DNA of 64,000 nt. Origin: Comamonadaceae bacterium. Lineage in GTDB: Bacteria; Pseudomonadota; Gammaproteobacteria; Burkholderiales; Burkholderiaceae_C. The position numbers and the translations under genes are program-made. The number at the start of each line of letters is the position of its first letter. The first letter of the stretch is position 1. The stretch is taken from positions 112,294 through 176,293 of the forward strand of contig CANEXF010000006.1 in assembly GCA_947443645.1 (NCBI GenBank). The letters are read 5' to 3'. Below, piece after piece: positions 37,339 to 45,901 of this stretch. Below the pieces are notes generated by a model. That model did not search any database. It worked only from the letters and a program-made list of their open reading frames with translations, and was not told where the DNA came from.

Positions 37339-37590
37339 ATGCCTTTGCCCAACGCCCCGACCCAAAAACCAAACAACAGCAACGTGCGAGCGCAAGCCAA
37401 CAACGAGTTGCTGATCAAAGGCATCCTGTGCACGCTGATCGGGCTGGGCGTGCTGGTATCACCCTACTTCATCACCTCGCCAGGCATGCAGGGCATCGTC
37501 GCCAAGTCGGTGCTGGTGGGCTGGTTCGCGCTGGTGCTGGGGCTGGCCTTCATAGGCCTGTATTTGCGCAGGCGCCTGAGCAAGTCCTGA
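37339..37590 (+). CDS. Small two-helix membrane protein, unrecognised
   Basis: An 83-aa protein from ATG 37339; the frame opens at 37171 but the upstream part overlaps the GTPase start and is not hydrophobic. After a polar start (MPLPNAPTQKPNN) come two membrane helices, ELLIKGILCTLIGLGVLVSP and VLVGWFALVLGLAFIGLYL, and a basic end RRRLSKS. No strong ribosome site is seen. I do not recognise a family. Many Comamonadaceae have similar short hydrophobic proteins, so it is probably real. Confidence 0.6.
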   Translation: MPLPNAPTQKPNNSNVRAQANNELLIKGILCTLIGLGVLVSPYFITSPGMQGIVAKSVLVGWFALVLGLAFIGLYLRRRLSKS

Positions 37591-37635
37591 GTTGCCATAG
37601 CAAGTTAGCCCGAGCAGACAGACCGAAGCGCGACC

Positions 37636-37833
37636 ATGTCAACCGAGCGCGAGGCCTTGCTGGCCCGAGTCCAGACGCTACAGCAGCAGGCGCGTGACGC
37701 CGGCATTGCGCTGCGCCTGCCGCCATCCGAACCCGACAGCTGCTGCGGGCGTGGCTGCAATGGCTGCGTGTGGGAGGGCTACTTCGCCGCGATGGCCTGG
37801 TGGCAGGAACAGGCTGCGCTATTGATTAAATAG
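37636..37833 (+). CDS. Oxidoreductase-like domain protein (small Cys-rich)
   Basis: A 65-aa protein with the PF09791-type signature EPDSCCGRGCNGCVWEGYF, in which four cysteines are arranged CC-x3-C-x2-C and are followed by aromatic residues. The family is common in bacteria and mitochondria; metal or redox binding is suspected but unproven. The last codons and the TAG stop lie inside an AGCTG-type dispersed repeat, so the repeat supplies the C-terminus. It follows the membrane protein gene by 45 bp. Confidence 0.8.
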   Translation: MSTEREALLARVQTLQQQARDAGIALRLPPSEPDSCCGRGCNGCVWEGYFAAMAWWQEQAALLIK

Positions 37834-37852
37834 CTGCCAGCGCCCGGCCAGA
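37819..37852 (+). repeat. AGCTG-type dispersed repeat, copy 5
   Basis: GCTATTGATTAAATAGCTGC followed by CAGCGCCCGGCC, overlapping the 3' end of the preceding small gene and including its stop codon. Confidence 0.6.
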
Positions 37853-37904
37853 CTGCCTGAAATGACTTTTTTATCCTCTATCCTGCAACCAGGCTGCAGC
37901 TGCG

Positions 37905-39503
37905 TCAGACGGCCGCCGTCTTGCGTTCGGCCACACCGAGCCGGTCTGGCGACACATACTGCTCGCGGTAGACCTCAAACGGCATGCTGTCAGACGCCTC
38001 TATCTGCTTCTGGTCTTGCATAGACTGCCGGCTCAAATCCTCGAAATGCGCTTGCTGCTGGTCTGAAAACGGCAGCTTGAGCAGGCTGGCCCGGGTTTTT
38101 TCTGACTGGGCGCGCGCAAACTTGATAAACGAGTTGTCGTAGTCCTTGGCCATGGCCGCCAGCACGCGCGCTGAGGGCAGCGTGCTGGGATCTTTGAGCA
38201 CCGCGCTGGCATCGGCCAGCGCCTGGGCGTGTTGCGTGCCGCCTTGCGCAGCGTCTAGCGCCATGGCAATCGGCGCGCACTGGGCCAGGATGTCTTCGCC
38301 CCAGCCGGCCAGCGTGAGCTCACGGCCATCGCACTCCAGCAACAGGCCGGGCTCGCGGCCACGCGCTGCCGTGCGGTGCTGGTTTCTGGCCAGCGCGGCA
38401 ATTTCTTCGGGACTGTCTGGCGGGCTGTCCGACAGCAGGCAATGGAGCAAAAACACATCGAGAAACCGCATGGTCTGCGCCGTGATGCCGACAGGCACAA
38501 AGGGATCAAGGTCCATCAGCCGCACTTCTATGTATTCCACGCCGCGTTCACGCAAGGCATGCAAGGGTCGCTCGCCCGGAAAGATCACGCGCTTGGGCCG
38601 TATCGTGCCGTAAAACTCGTTTTCAATCTGCAGCAACGACGTTGCAAGCTGGTTGTAGTCGCCGCCAGGATTGCGAATGCCAACCTTTTCGTAAGCCGGG
38701 TAAGCGCGGGTCAGCGCATCCTGCAATGACGCGCCGTAGCCCTCCAGGCTGTTGTAACTGACGGCCAGCGAAGCCTGCGCATCACTCTGGTAGCCCAGAC
38801 GTCCCATGCGCAGCGAGGTGCCGTGCGGCATGTACATGGTGCTTTCGCTGAGCTTTTGCAGCTCATGCTGGCGCCCGGCCACAAAAGTCGAGCACACCGC
38901 GGGTGAGGCACCAAACAGGTAAAGCAGCAAAAAGGCCTGGCGCCGGAAATTGCGTATCAGCCCGAAGTACTGCTCGCTCGTCACACCCGGGAAAGACCAG
39001 TTGTAGTGAATCCCCGAAATGGTCTGCATGCGCCGGCCATAGCGGTGGCTCAGGCCCAGGCGGTAAACGCTTTTGGCACGCCCGACATTGGACGAGCCAA
39101 AACGCGCGACCGGAATGGTCTCGTCCGTCGGCAGGTCGCAGGGCATGCTGGAAACCCAGAGCATCTCGTCGCCCAAGGCTTGCATGCTGCGGTATGTGAA
39201 CTGGTGAATCTGAGTGAGTTCATCAAGCGCCGCATCGACGCTGGCATGCACGCCCGTGACCAACTCGACCTGCGACTCGCTGAAGTCAGTCGTGATGCTG
39301 GGGTGGGTGAGCGCTGAGCCCAGAGCCGCTGGATGCGGCGTGAGCGCCAGACCCCCGCCCGGCTGGGCACGCAGGCTTTCCTTTTCGATGCCGCGTCGCA
39401 TGCCCATCAGCCGCTCAGGCGTGAGCGCATCCACGTGGTCTTGTAACAAGGCGCGTGGCGAGATCTGCGTTGGCGCGCCCGCAGGCGGCTGCAGTTTGTT
39501 CAT
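37905..39503 (-). CDS. gshA: Glutamate-cysteine ligase
   Basis: First enzyme of glutathione synthesis, joining glutamate and cysteine with ATP. It is 532 aa, the length of the proteobacterial type 1 enzyme. Recognised from MGMRRGIEKESLRAQPGG (the ATP/Mg-binding glutamates), STDFSESQVELVT-type sequence (TTDFSESQVELVTG), SGIHYNWSFPG and EYIEVRLMDLDPFVPVGI. It is a single-gene transcript; gshB is not in the window. Confidence 0.95.
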   Translation of the reverse strand: MNKLQPPAGAPTQISPRALLQDHVDALTPERLMGMRRGIEKESLRAQPGGGLALTPHPAALGSALTHPSITTDFSESQVELVTGVHASVDAALDELTQIHQFTYRSMQALGDEMLWVSSMPCDLPTDETIPVARFGSSNVGRAKSVYRLGLSHRYGRRMQTISGIHYNWSFPGVTSEQYFGLIRNFRRQAFLLLYLFGASPAVCSTFVAGRQHELQKLSESTMYMPHGTSLRMGRLGYQSDAQASLAVSYNSLEGYGASLQDALTRAYPAYEKVGIRNPGGDYNQLATSLLQIENEFYGTIRPKRVIFPGERPLHALRERGVEYIEVRLMDLDPFVPVGITAQTMRFLDVFLLHCLLSDSPPDSPEEIAALARNQHRTAARGREPGLLLECDGRELTLAGWGEDILAQCAPIAMALDAAQGGTQHAQALADASAVLKDPSTLPSARVLAAMAKDYDNSFIKFARAQSEKTRASLLKLPFSDQQQAHFEDLSRQSMQDQKQIEASDSMPFEVYREQYVSPDRLGVAERKTAAV

Positions 39504-39790
39504 ATTGTCGTTACCCGGTATCTTTTGATTGGGGTGGAAGGTATCACAGCCCGGCGCTTCACGCTCGGACGCGGCCGCTTTTCAACCCCAAGCGACGAAT
39601 TCCGACGACGCGACATGCGGGATTGATCCCACAAACACACGCTATTGGCCAGCAAAACCGCCAAGACCGCTTGACTTGTTGACAGCCCCCATGAAAAATA
39701 ACAATTGGTAGCATTTTTAAGCCGGATAAGCTTGGTTTGCAAACACCCGTCACATCAAATCGAACAAAAACAGTGCCCGGAACCTCACAT
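39504..39790. other. 287-bp gap, divergent promoter region
   Basis: Holds the promoters of gshA and the downstream unknown gene. A TTGACA at 39679-39684 is a fair -35 box for the plus-strand gene, with an AT-rich stretch following. I see no gene, strong hairpin or repeat. Confidence 0.4.
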
Positions 39791-40486
39791 ATGAAAAATT
39801 TTGTCAGCAGCTTGTTCGGCTCTCGCCGGTCGACACCCCCGCCCAACAGCCTGCACAGCCCGAGCAGAGACTGTCCACTGAGCATTGAAGACGGCTCTGA
39901 AAACGCGGCCAGACGCCAACTGGTGCAGGTTCTGCTGCGTGACTTGTTGCGCAAAAGCGGCATACCGGCGGACTGGGTCGAGTGCCAGATGTTGCTGGTG
40001 TCCAGCCGCCGCCGCGGCACCGGGATGTATGTGCGGCTGGTGCTCAAGCACTGGGATACGCGTCTGATGGACTACCTGCCCGCGTTCCAAAATACACTGT
40101 TAGCCGACATCCGACGTTTTGAGCCGCAGGCCAATGACTGGTTGCTTGGCATATTCTGGCAGTTCGAACTGGAGGGCAGCTGCCCCCATCAGACCTTGCC
40201 CGGCAAGGAGTTCTGGCAAGAGCAGGAAAAACCCGCTGATTCAACACCGGCGGTCACTCCAAGCCCGGCACCGACAGCCTTGGCACCCCAGGTGATCGAC
40301 GACGTAGCCGACGCCGCGCCAGCGCTCACAAGCTTCACACCGCTCAGGCAGCAGCGCAAAAACTCCGCCACGGCTGATCTGGAGCGCATTTTCGCCACGC
40401 GTGACAAAGAGCTGCTTGAGCAGGCTGGCGAGGGCATCACGCCGGTGGGCTACGAAAAAACCCAGCCCGCACCGCTTTACCCTTGA
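39791..40486 (+). CDS. Hypothetical protein with FHA-free, unrecognised fold
   Basis: A 231-aa protein from ATG 39791 (the frame opens at 39737). Residues about 35-125 look like a folded domain with alternating hydrophobic and charged residues (RRQLVQVLLRDLLRKSGIPA, then YVRLVLKHWDTRLMDYLP and WLLGIFWQFELEG). Residues about 135-231 are Pro/Ala/Thr-rich and probably disordered, with a short helical patch near TADLERIFATRDKELLEQ. There is no signal peptide or membrane segment. I do not recognise the family. Confidence 0.7.
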   Translation: MKNFVSSLFGSRRSTPPPNSLHSPSRDCPLSIEDGSENAARRQLVQVLLRDLLRKSGIPADWVECQMLLVSSRRRGTGMYVRLVLKHWDTRLMDYLPAFQNTLLADIRRFEPQANDWLLGIFWQFELEGSCPHQTLPGKEFWQEQEKPADSTPAVTPSPAPTALAPQVIDDVADAAPALTSFTPLRQQRKNSATADLERIFATRDKELLEQAGEGITPVGYEKTQPAPLYP

Positions 40487-40511
40487 GCGCAGATACGCGA
40501 CTTGCTCATTT

Positions 40512-40545
40512 TTTTATAGCTGTCAGCGCTCATCCAGCTTGCGTT
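40512..40545 (+). repeat. AGCTG-type dispersed repeat, copy 6
   Basis: ATAGCTGTCAGCGCTCATCC, then AGCTTGCGTTACGAGC, in the gap between two convergent genes. It matches the core of the copies at 16881 and 37819. Confidence 0.55.
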
Positions 40546-40567
40546 ACGAGCACTTTTTATCAAGTTT

Positions 40568-41230
40568 TCAGGCCAGGACCTGTTGCAGCCAGCGCTCCAG
40601 GTCGGTGATTTCCTGCGGGCAGACCGAATGCTCCATCGCATATTCGTGCCAATCCACCGCATAGCCCATGGCCGTGAGCGCATCGCGTGAGGCCAGGGCG
40701 CGCGGCAAGGCAACCACGCCGTCATGCGTGCCATGGCCCATGAAAATCGGCACCTGCTGGCTGGCCGGGCTGCGCTCTGCGGCGGTTTTATCGGCAAGCG
40801 GCAGGTAACCCGACATGCAGGCGATGCCGGCCAGCGCCTGCGCGTGGCGCAAACCGATCATCAGCGCCATTGCGCAGCCCTGAGAGAACCCGGCAAGCAC
40901 GATGCGCTCGGCCGGAATACCGCGCGCGACCTCGTTGGCCAGCAAGGCCTCCATGGCTGCCTGTGACTGACGCAGGCCGGCCTCGTCCTCGCGGCGAACC
41001 AGATCAGCGCCCAGGATGTCGTACCAAGCGGGCATTTCATAGCCGCCGTTGATGGTCACGGGTATCACAGGCGCGTTGGGAAACAGGAAACGCACCGGCC
41101 CCACGCTGGACAAGTCCAGTTGGCCGGCAATCGGCAGGAAGTCGCGACCGTCGGCCCCCAGGCCGTGCATGATGATGATGGTCGCGACCGGGTTTTCGCC
41201 GGTCTGGGCTTCAATTACTTTGAGGGGCAT
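40568..41230 (-). CDS. Carboxylesterase / phospholipase-type alpha/beta hydrolase
   Basis: Serine hydrolase of 220 aa in the acyl-protein thioesterase/carboxylesterase (Abhydrolase_2) family. The oxyanion region is IIMHGLGADGRDFLP, the nucleophile elbow GFSQGCAMAL (Gly-x-Ser-x-Gly), and the closing Asp and His lie in GTHDGVVAL and EYAMEHSVCPQE. It hydrolyses short acyl esters or thioesters in the cytosol. It is preceded by a GAGATC-containing leader and is not clearly in an operon. Confidence 0.92.
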   Translation of the reverse strand: MPLKVIEAQTGENPVATIIIMHGLGADGRDFLPIAGQLDLSSVGPVRFLFPNAPVIPVTINGGYEMPAWYDILGADLVRREDEAGLRQSQAAMEALLANEVARGIPAERIVLAGFSQGCAMALMIGLRHAQALAGIACMSGYLPLADKTAAERSPASQQVPIFMGHGTHDGVVALPRALASRDALTAMGYAVDWHEYAMEHSVCPQEITDLERWLQQVLA

Positions 41231-41329
41231 GGGAGATCTCGTTGCGGCCTTGAACAGTGGCCGATTCTAGGCGGCCTCAAGAACACGTAGAGCCCACACT
41301 GAGGCCGGCTTGCGGCCAACGCTGGTGCC

Positions 41330-41752
41330 CTAGCGATTGAGCCAGGTGATGCTGAGCTGCAGCACGCTGGCGAACGAGACCCAGAGCAGATAAGGCGCAT
41401 TGGCCAGCGCTACCCAGCGCACACGCCGCCAGACCGAGGCCATGGCCCAGACCAGCGTGCCCAGCACCAGCAGGATGTCCAGGCTGGCCAGCAGATTGTT
41501 CTTCAGACCAAACTGGATCGGCATATAGGCCGCATTGAACAACACATTCAGCATGAACGGCAGCAGCACGGCAAACGGCAGACGCCGCTTGAGGCACTGC
41601 AGCAGAACAAAGCCAAAACTGATGATGATCACCAGGTAAATCGCGGTCCACACCGGACCAAACAAATAGGCTGGTGGTGCAAAAAATGGCTTGGTCAGTT
41701 GCGCATACCACTCGACCGTGCTGAGGCCGGAAACTGAAGTTGTGCCGTTCAT
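41330..41752 (-). CDS. TspO/MBR-family membrane protein
   Basis: Five-helix membrane protein, 140 aa. Recognised from EWYAQLTKPFFAPPAYLFGP, VWTAIYLVIIISFG and the closing ANAPYLLWVSFASVLQLSI, the TspO signature positions (Trp, Pro and the W-x-x-Y cluster). TspO binds porphyrins and modulates stress or photosynthetic gene expression in bacteria. No haem or photosynthesis genes are adjacent. Confidence 0.92.
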   Translation of the reverse strand: MNGTTSVSGLSTVEWYAQLTKPFFAPPAYLFGPVWTAIYLVIIISFGFVLLQCLKRRLPFAVLLPFMLNVLFNAAYMPIQFGLKNNLLASLDILLVLGTLVWAMASVWRRVRWVALANAPYLLWVSFASVLQLSITWLNR

Positions 41753-41817
41753 GAAGTGCCTGAAAAATGTTGATGTGCCACTTTTACCGGTGACGCGCGC
41801 TCAAAGCCAGTCGTCTT

Positions 41818-42327
41818 TCAATAGCTGCCGATGTAGTCCTTTTTGCCGATTTCAACGCCGTTGTGACGCAGGATCGCAAAGGCGGTGGTGACATGAAAAA
41901 AGAAATGCGGCAGGCCGTAGTTGAACAAATAGGACTGGCCGGTAAAACGCTTTTCCTTGGGCGTGCCGGCTTGCGTGACGATCTCGCGTTCAGCAGCGTG
42001 CGCAAATTTTTCGGCGTCCAGCCCGCCAATGAAAGCCAGCACCGTGGCAATGCGCGCCTGCAGATCGGCAAAAGTCTGCTCGGTGTCGTCCAGCTTGGGC
42101 ACCTCTACACCTGCAAGCCGCGCCGACACGCTTTTGGCAAAGTCGCTGGCCACCTGTACCTGACGCAGCAGTGCAAACATGTCGGGGTAAAGGCGCGCTT
42201 GCAGCAGCGCATTGGGGTCAATTTTCTTGTCGGCGGCGTGCAGCTCGGCCTTGCGCAAAACTTCTTGAAGGCCGCCCAGCATCTGCTTGAAAACAGGAAT
42301 GGAGGCATTGAAGATGGCGTTGGTCAT
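41818..42327 (-). CDS. DUF1993-family protein
   Basis: A 169-aa cytosolic protein that fits the DUF1993 family (DinB-like four-helix fold): ASIPVFKQMLGGLQEVLRKA at the start, LYPDMFALLRQVQVASDFAK, and a C-terminal FFFHVTTAFAILRHNGVEIG with the final GSY. These are often single genes of unknown function; metal binding by histidines is possible. It is transcribed away from argE. Confidence 0.85.
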   Translation of the reverse strand: MTNAIFNASIPVFKQMLGGLQEVLRKAELHAADKKIDPNALLQARLYPDMFALLRQVQVASDFAKSVSARLAGVEVPKLDDTEQTFADLQARIATVLAFIGGLDAEKFAHAAEREIVTQAGTPKEKRFTGQSYLFNYGLPHFFFHVTTAFAILRHNGVEIGKKDYIGSY

Positions 42328-42516
42328 GAATTCTTTCGTGGAGGTGGTTAAAAGGCTGAGTTAAGCCACTGATTTTGGCTGGGTTTTGCAGGCGGTGCTT
42401 AACAGTGCCGCAATACACTGCCTTAAAATTTTTACACTATTGCGCACACGCCCTTGGCAAGCCGCGCTTGACCCCTCTTTCAAATTCAAAAATCCTACGC
42501 CCAACGAAAAAAAGCC

Positions 42517-43773
42517 ATGAACGCCCCACTTCCCGAAGCCGCCCAGCAATTCGTACGCACCGCCGACCTCAGCGCCTTGCCCATGATAGAAAAATGGGTC
42601 TCGTTTGCCTCGGTCTCACGTGACAGCAACCTGCCCATCATCGAATGGACGCGCGCGCTGCTCGAAGCGCAAGGCGTGCAGTGCCTGCTGAGCTACGACG
42701 AAACCGGCAAGAAAGCCAACCTCTGGGCCACGCTGCCGGCGGAAAACGGCGAAACAAAAATCGGCGGCCTGGTGCTGTCTGGCCACACCGATGTGGTGCC
42801 CGTGGACGGCCAGCCCTGGAACACCGACCCCTTTGTTGCCCAGGTCATAGGCGACAAGCTCTATGGCCGCGGCGTGACCGACATGAAAGGCTTTGGCGCC
42901 ACCGTCTTGATGATGGTGCCCGAGCTGCTCAAGCGCAAGCTCAAGCAGCCCGTGCATCTGGCTTTCAGCTACGACGAAGAAGTCGGCTGCATTGGCGTGC
43001 GCAAGCTGATTGCCGACATGCTCGACAAGGGCTTCAGGCCAGCGGCCTGCATTGTGGGCGAGCCGACCGGCATGCAGGTGGTGATTGCGCACAAGGGCAA
43101 GCACGCCTACAAGACCTCGGTGCGCGGCTTTGAAGCCCATTCATCGCTCACACCGCAAGGCGTCAATGCAGTCGAGATCGCCTGCGAATTTGTCAGCCAC
43201 CTCAAGTCCATGCACCGCAGGCTGGTCGCCGAAGGCCCGTTTGACGCCGCCTACGATGTGCCGCACACGACCATACACACCGGCGTGATTGCCGGCGGCA
43301 CCGCACTCAACATCATTGCCCGCGATTGCGACGTGACCTGGGAGATCCGTCACCACCACCTGAACTCACCGGTGCTGCTGTTCAATGAGGCCAAGGCTTT
43401 TGCCGACAGCCTGATCCCCGCGATGCAAGCCGTCGCGCCCGACACCGGCATCACCCACAAGCTCAACTCGGTGCTGCCAGGCTTTGCAACGGACGCCGAC
43501 AGCGAGATCGCAAAAATCTGTTTTCGCTGCGCCAGCACGGACGGCAAAGATGACAAGGAAGGCGTCGCACCTGACGCGGGCGCAGCTGCAGCCGTCAAAG
43601 TATCTTTTGGCACGGAAGCTGCATTGTTCCACCAGGTGGGTGTGCCCACCATCGTCTGCGGCCCCGGCCACATCGCGCAGGCACACCAACCCAATGAATG
43701 GGTCACGCTCGAGCAACTGGCCTGGTGCGAACGCTTCATACGTCGCCTGGCAGATGAGATCTGCGTGAACTGA
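42517..43773 (+). CDS. argE: Acetylornithine deacetylase
   Basis: Metallopeptidase M20-type deacetylase, 418 aa. It removes acetyl from N-acetylornithine in arginine synthesis. Dinuclear zinc ligands are visible: H in LVLSGHTDVVPVDG, D in GRGVTDMKGFGA, the catalytic EE in SYDEEVGCIG, E in VGEPTGMQV, and the last H in GHIAQAHQPNEW. The dimerisation domain lies between about residues 190 and 305. A succinyl-diaminopimelate or other M20 substrate is possible, but motif spacing favours ArgE. It is followed closely by a Bug receptor gene. Confidence 0.9.
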   Translation: MNAPLPEAAQQFVRTADLSALPMIEKWVSFASVSRDSNLPIIEWTRALLEAQGVQCLLSYDETGKKANLWATLPAENGETKIGGLVLSGHTDVVPVDGQPWNTDPFVAQVIGDKLYGRGVTDMKGFGATVLMMVPELLKRKLKQPVHLAFSYDEEVGCIGVRKLIADMLDKGFRPAACIVGEPTGMQVVIAHKGKHAYKTSVRGFEAHSSLTPQGVNAVEIACEFVSHLKSMHRRLVAEGPFDAAYDVPHTTIHTGVIAGGTALNIIARDCDVTWEIRHHHLNSPVLLFNEAKAFADSLIPAMQAVAPDTGITHKLNSVLPGFATDADSEIAKICFRCASTDGKDDKEGVAPDAGAAAAVKVSFGTEAALFHQVGVPTIVCGPGHIAQAHQPNEWVTLEQLAWCERFIRRLADEICVN

Positions 43774-43808
43774 TACCAGCGTATATAAATACATCCGAAA
43801 GAAACCGC

Positions 43809-44780
43809 ATGCTGCATCGCAGAGATTTTCTGAACACGGCCCTCAGCGCCGGCCTGACACTGTCAGCAGGCGCCGCACTGGCACAGTCGCCGGCCCGAAT
43901 CGAGCGCATCGTCGTGCCTTTCGCCGCCGGCGGTGTGCAGGACTTGCTGGCGCGCGCCATCTCCACCGAGCTGGGCGCGGCGCTCGCGCAGACCGTGATC
44001 GTCGAGAACCGGCCCGGCGCAGGCGGCACGGTAGGCACGGGCTATGTGGCCAAGGCTGCAGCCGGCAGCGGCGTCATGGTGATGGCTGCGGCCAGTCACA
44101 ACATCGCAGGCACGCTCTACACCAAGCTCAGCTATGACCCGCAAAAAGACTTTGCGCCCATGGCGCATATAGGCACAGCCGGCTATGTGCTGATGATTCA
44201 CCCCGACGTGCCCGCCAGGAACGCAGCTGAATTCATTCGCTACGCCAAGGCCAATCCCGGCAAGATGAACTACGCCACCGCCGGCGTGGGCAGCGCAACG
44301 CATTTGTCCATGGCCTACTTCAATGGACTGGCGGGCATTGATCTGGTGCATATTCCGCTCAAGGCCACGGGTGAAGCCATCAATGAAGTGATCTCGGGGC
44401 GCGCCCAAGCGGTGATTGCGGCCAATATTGGTGCACTGGCCTTTGCCAAGGACAACCGCCTGCGGCTGATAGGCGTGACGTCACCGAAACGCTCCAGATA
44501 CCTGCCCGAGCTGCCGACCATTGCCGAAAGCGGCCTGCCCGGCTACCAGTTCGATTCATGGTTCGGTCTGCTTGGCCCGGTGGGCACGCCCGCAGCCGAT
44601 GTCAACCGCGTCAATGCAGCGATGGCCAAACTGCTCAAAGACCCGGTGATTCTGGAGCGCCTGGACAAGCAGGGCATAGAGCCACAGGCCATGAGCAATG
44701 CCGACTTCGGCCACCTGCTGGCGATCGATTACGAACGCATGGCCAAGGTCGTGAAGACTTCCGGGGCCAAGGTCGAATAG
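43809..44780 (+). CDS. Bug/TctC-family periplasmic solute-binding protein
   Basis: Tripartite tricarboxylate transporter receptor, 323 aa. The signal MLHRRDFLNTALSAGLTLSA has an RRDFL core and may use the Tat route. Mature motifs: RIERIVVPFAAGGVQDLLAR, VIVENRPGAGGTVGTG and NYATAGVGSATHLSMAYFNG. It lies 35 bp after argE, so the ligand could be an amino-acid derivative, but Bug genes are often scattered and this is weak evidence. No TctAB is adjacent. Confidence 0.92.
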   Translation: MLHRRDFLNTALSAGLTLSAGAALAQSPARIERIVVPFAAGGVQDLLARAISTELGAALAQTVIVENRPGAGGTVGTGYVAKAAAGSGVMVMAAASHNIAGTLYTKLSYDPQKDFAPMAHIGTAGYVLMIHPDVPARNAAEFIRYAKANPGKMNYATAGVGSATHLSMAYFNGLAGIDLVHIPLKATGEAINEVISGRAQAVIAANIGALAFAKDNRLRLIGVTSPKRSRYLPELPTIAESGLPGYQFDSWFGLLGPVGTPAADVNRVNAAMAKLLKDPVILERLDKQGIEPQAMSNADFGHLLAIDYERMAKVVKTSGAKVE

Positions 44781-44839
44781 ACCGCATAGACCGAGCGAGC
44801 CAGCCAGCACTGAGTCGATGTCTGCCGGCTCGATGTCTG

Positions 44840-45886
44840 TCAGGCGCTGAGACTTTCGCCGTAAACCATTTCAGGTCCGGCGGACCTCTGACATTCACCT
44901 GATGCCAGACGCGCCTGCAACACGCCGGCCAGCCACACGTCAATCAGCGCCGGGTCGTTGATGGTCTTGAGGGTCTGGTAGGCGGTCTCGGCTTCAGGAA
45001 AACGCCGGCGCAAGAAGTTCAGCCACTGTTTGAGGCGGCCGGCTCTAGCCCGGCTGTCGAGTCGGGTGCAAACGATATGCCAGAAATCGGCCAACAGCGG
45101 CACCAGCTGCAGCCAGCTGATGCCGGGCACGGACGCCGCCGGTGCCGGGGCGCTCGCCAGACCTTGCATGGACACCTTGATCGCCAACCCCAGTCCGGGG
45201 TCAGCCACCGCCCCCCGGCCAATCATCAGCATGTCGCAGCCCGAGGCTTGGCGGCACAGGTGGGCATCGGCCAGCGTCCAAATTTCGCCGTTGGCCACCA
45301 CCGGGATGCGCACGACTGCGCGAATGTCTGCGATGCGTTCCCAGTAGGCGGGTGGTTTGTAAGCTTGTTTTTTGGTGCGGGCATGCACCACCAGCTCATC
45401 GGCGCCGCCGTCGGCAATCGCCAACGCACAGTCCAGCGCGCGTGAATCGTCGTTGTAGCCCAGCCGCATCTTGGCGGACACGGGCATGTGGGCAGGCACC
45501 GCGCGGCGCACGGCGCTGACGATGGCCAAAATGGTTTCGGGCTCATCGAGCAGTGCGGCACCGCCGCCATGCCGGTTCACGACATTGGCCGGACAGCCAA
45601 AGTTGAGGTCTATGCCTGCAGGCCCGAGGCCGGCCAGCCGGGCGGCGTTTTCAGCCAGACAAACCGGGTCAGAGCCCAGCAGCTGCGCGCGTACCGGCAC
45701 GCCGGCAAAGGTGCGCCCACCGCTGTTCAGCTCAGGCACGATGCGCGTGAATACACGCTCTGGCAGCAACTGGTCGGTGATGCGAATGAACTCCGACACG
45801 CAGCGGTCAATGCCGCCGACACGGGTCAAAATGTCCCGCAGCACAAAATCGAGCAGGCCCTCCATGGGCGCAAGCAGCACAGTCAC
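44840..45886 (-). CDS. dusC: tRNA-dihydrouridine synthase (DusC-like)
   Basis: FMN-dependent tRNA dihydrouridine synthase, 348 aa. It reduces uridines in tRNA with NADPH. Start motif LAPMEGLLDFVLRDILTRVG binds FMN; the catalytic cysteine is in NFGCPANVVNRHGGGAALL; then PVSAKMRLGYND, ELVVHARTKKQAYKPPAYW and DMLMIGRGAVADPGL. The MEGLLD start and lack of a DusA/DusB signature point to the DusC group. It is encoded just downstream of a methyltransferase gene on the same strand (15-bp gap). Confidence 0.88.
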   Translation of the reverse strand: MTVLLAPMEGLLDFVLRDILTRVGGIDRCVSEFIRITDQLLPERVFTRIVPELNSGGRTFAGVPVRAQLLGSDPVCLAENAARLAGLGPAGIDLNFGCPANVVNRHGGGAALLDEPETILAIVSAVRRAVPAHMPVSAKMRLGYNDDSRALDCALAIADGGADELVVHARTKKQAYKPPAYWERIADIRAVVRIPVVANGEIWTLADAHLCRQASGCDMLMIGRGAVADPGLGLAIKVSMQGLASAPAPAASVPGISWLQLVPLLADFWHIVCTRLDSRARAGRLKQWLNFLRRRFPEAETAYQTLKTINDPALIDVWLAGVLQARLASGECQRSAGPEMVYGESLSA

Positions 45887-45901
45887 GGCAGGCGCAGTCG
45901 A

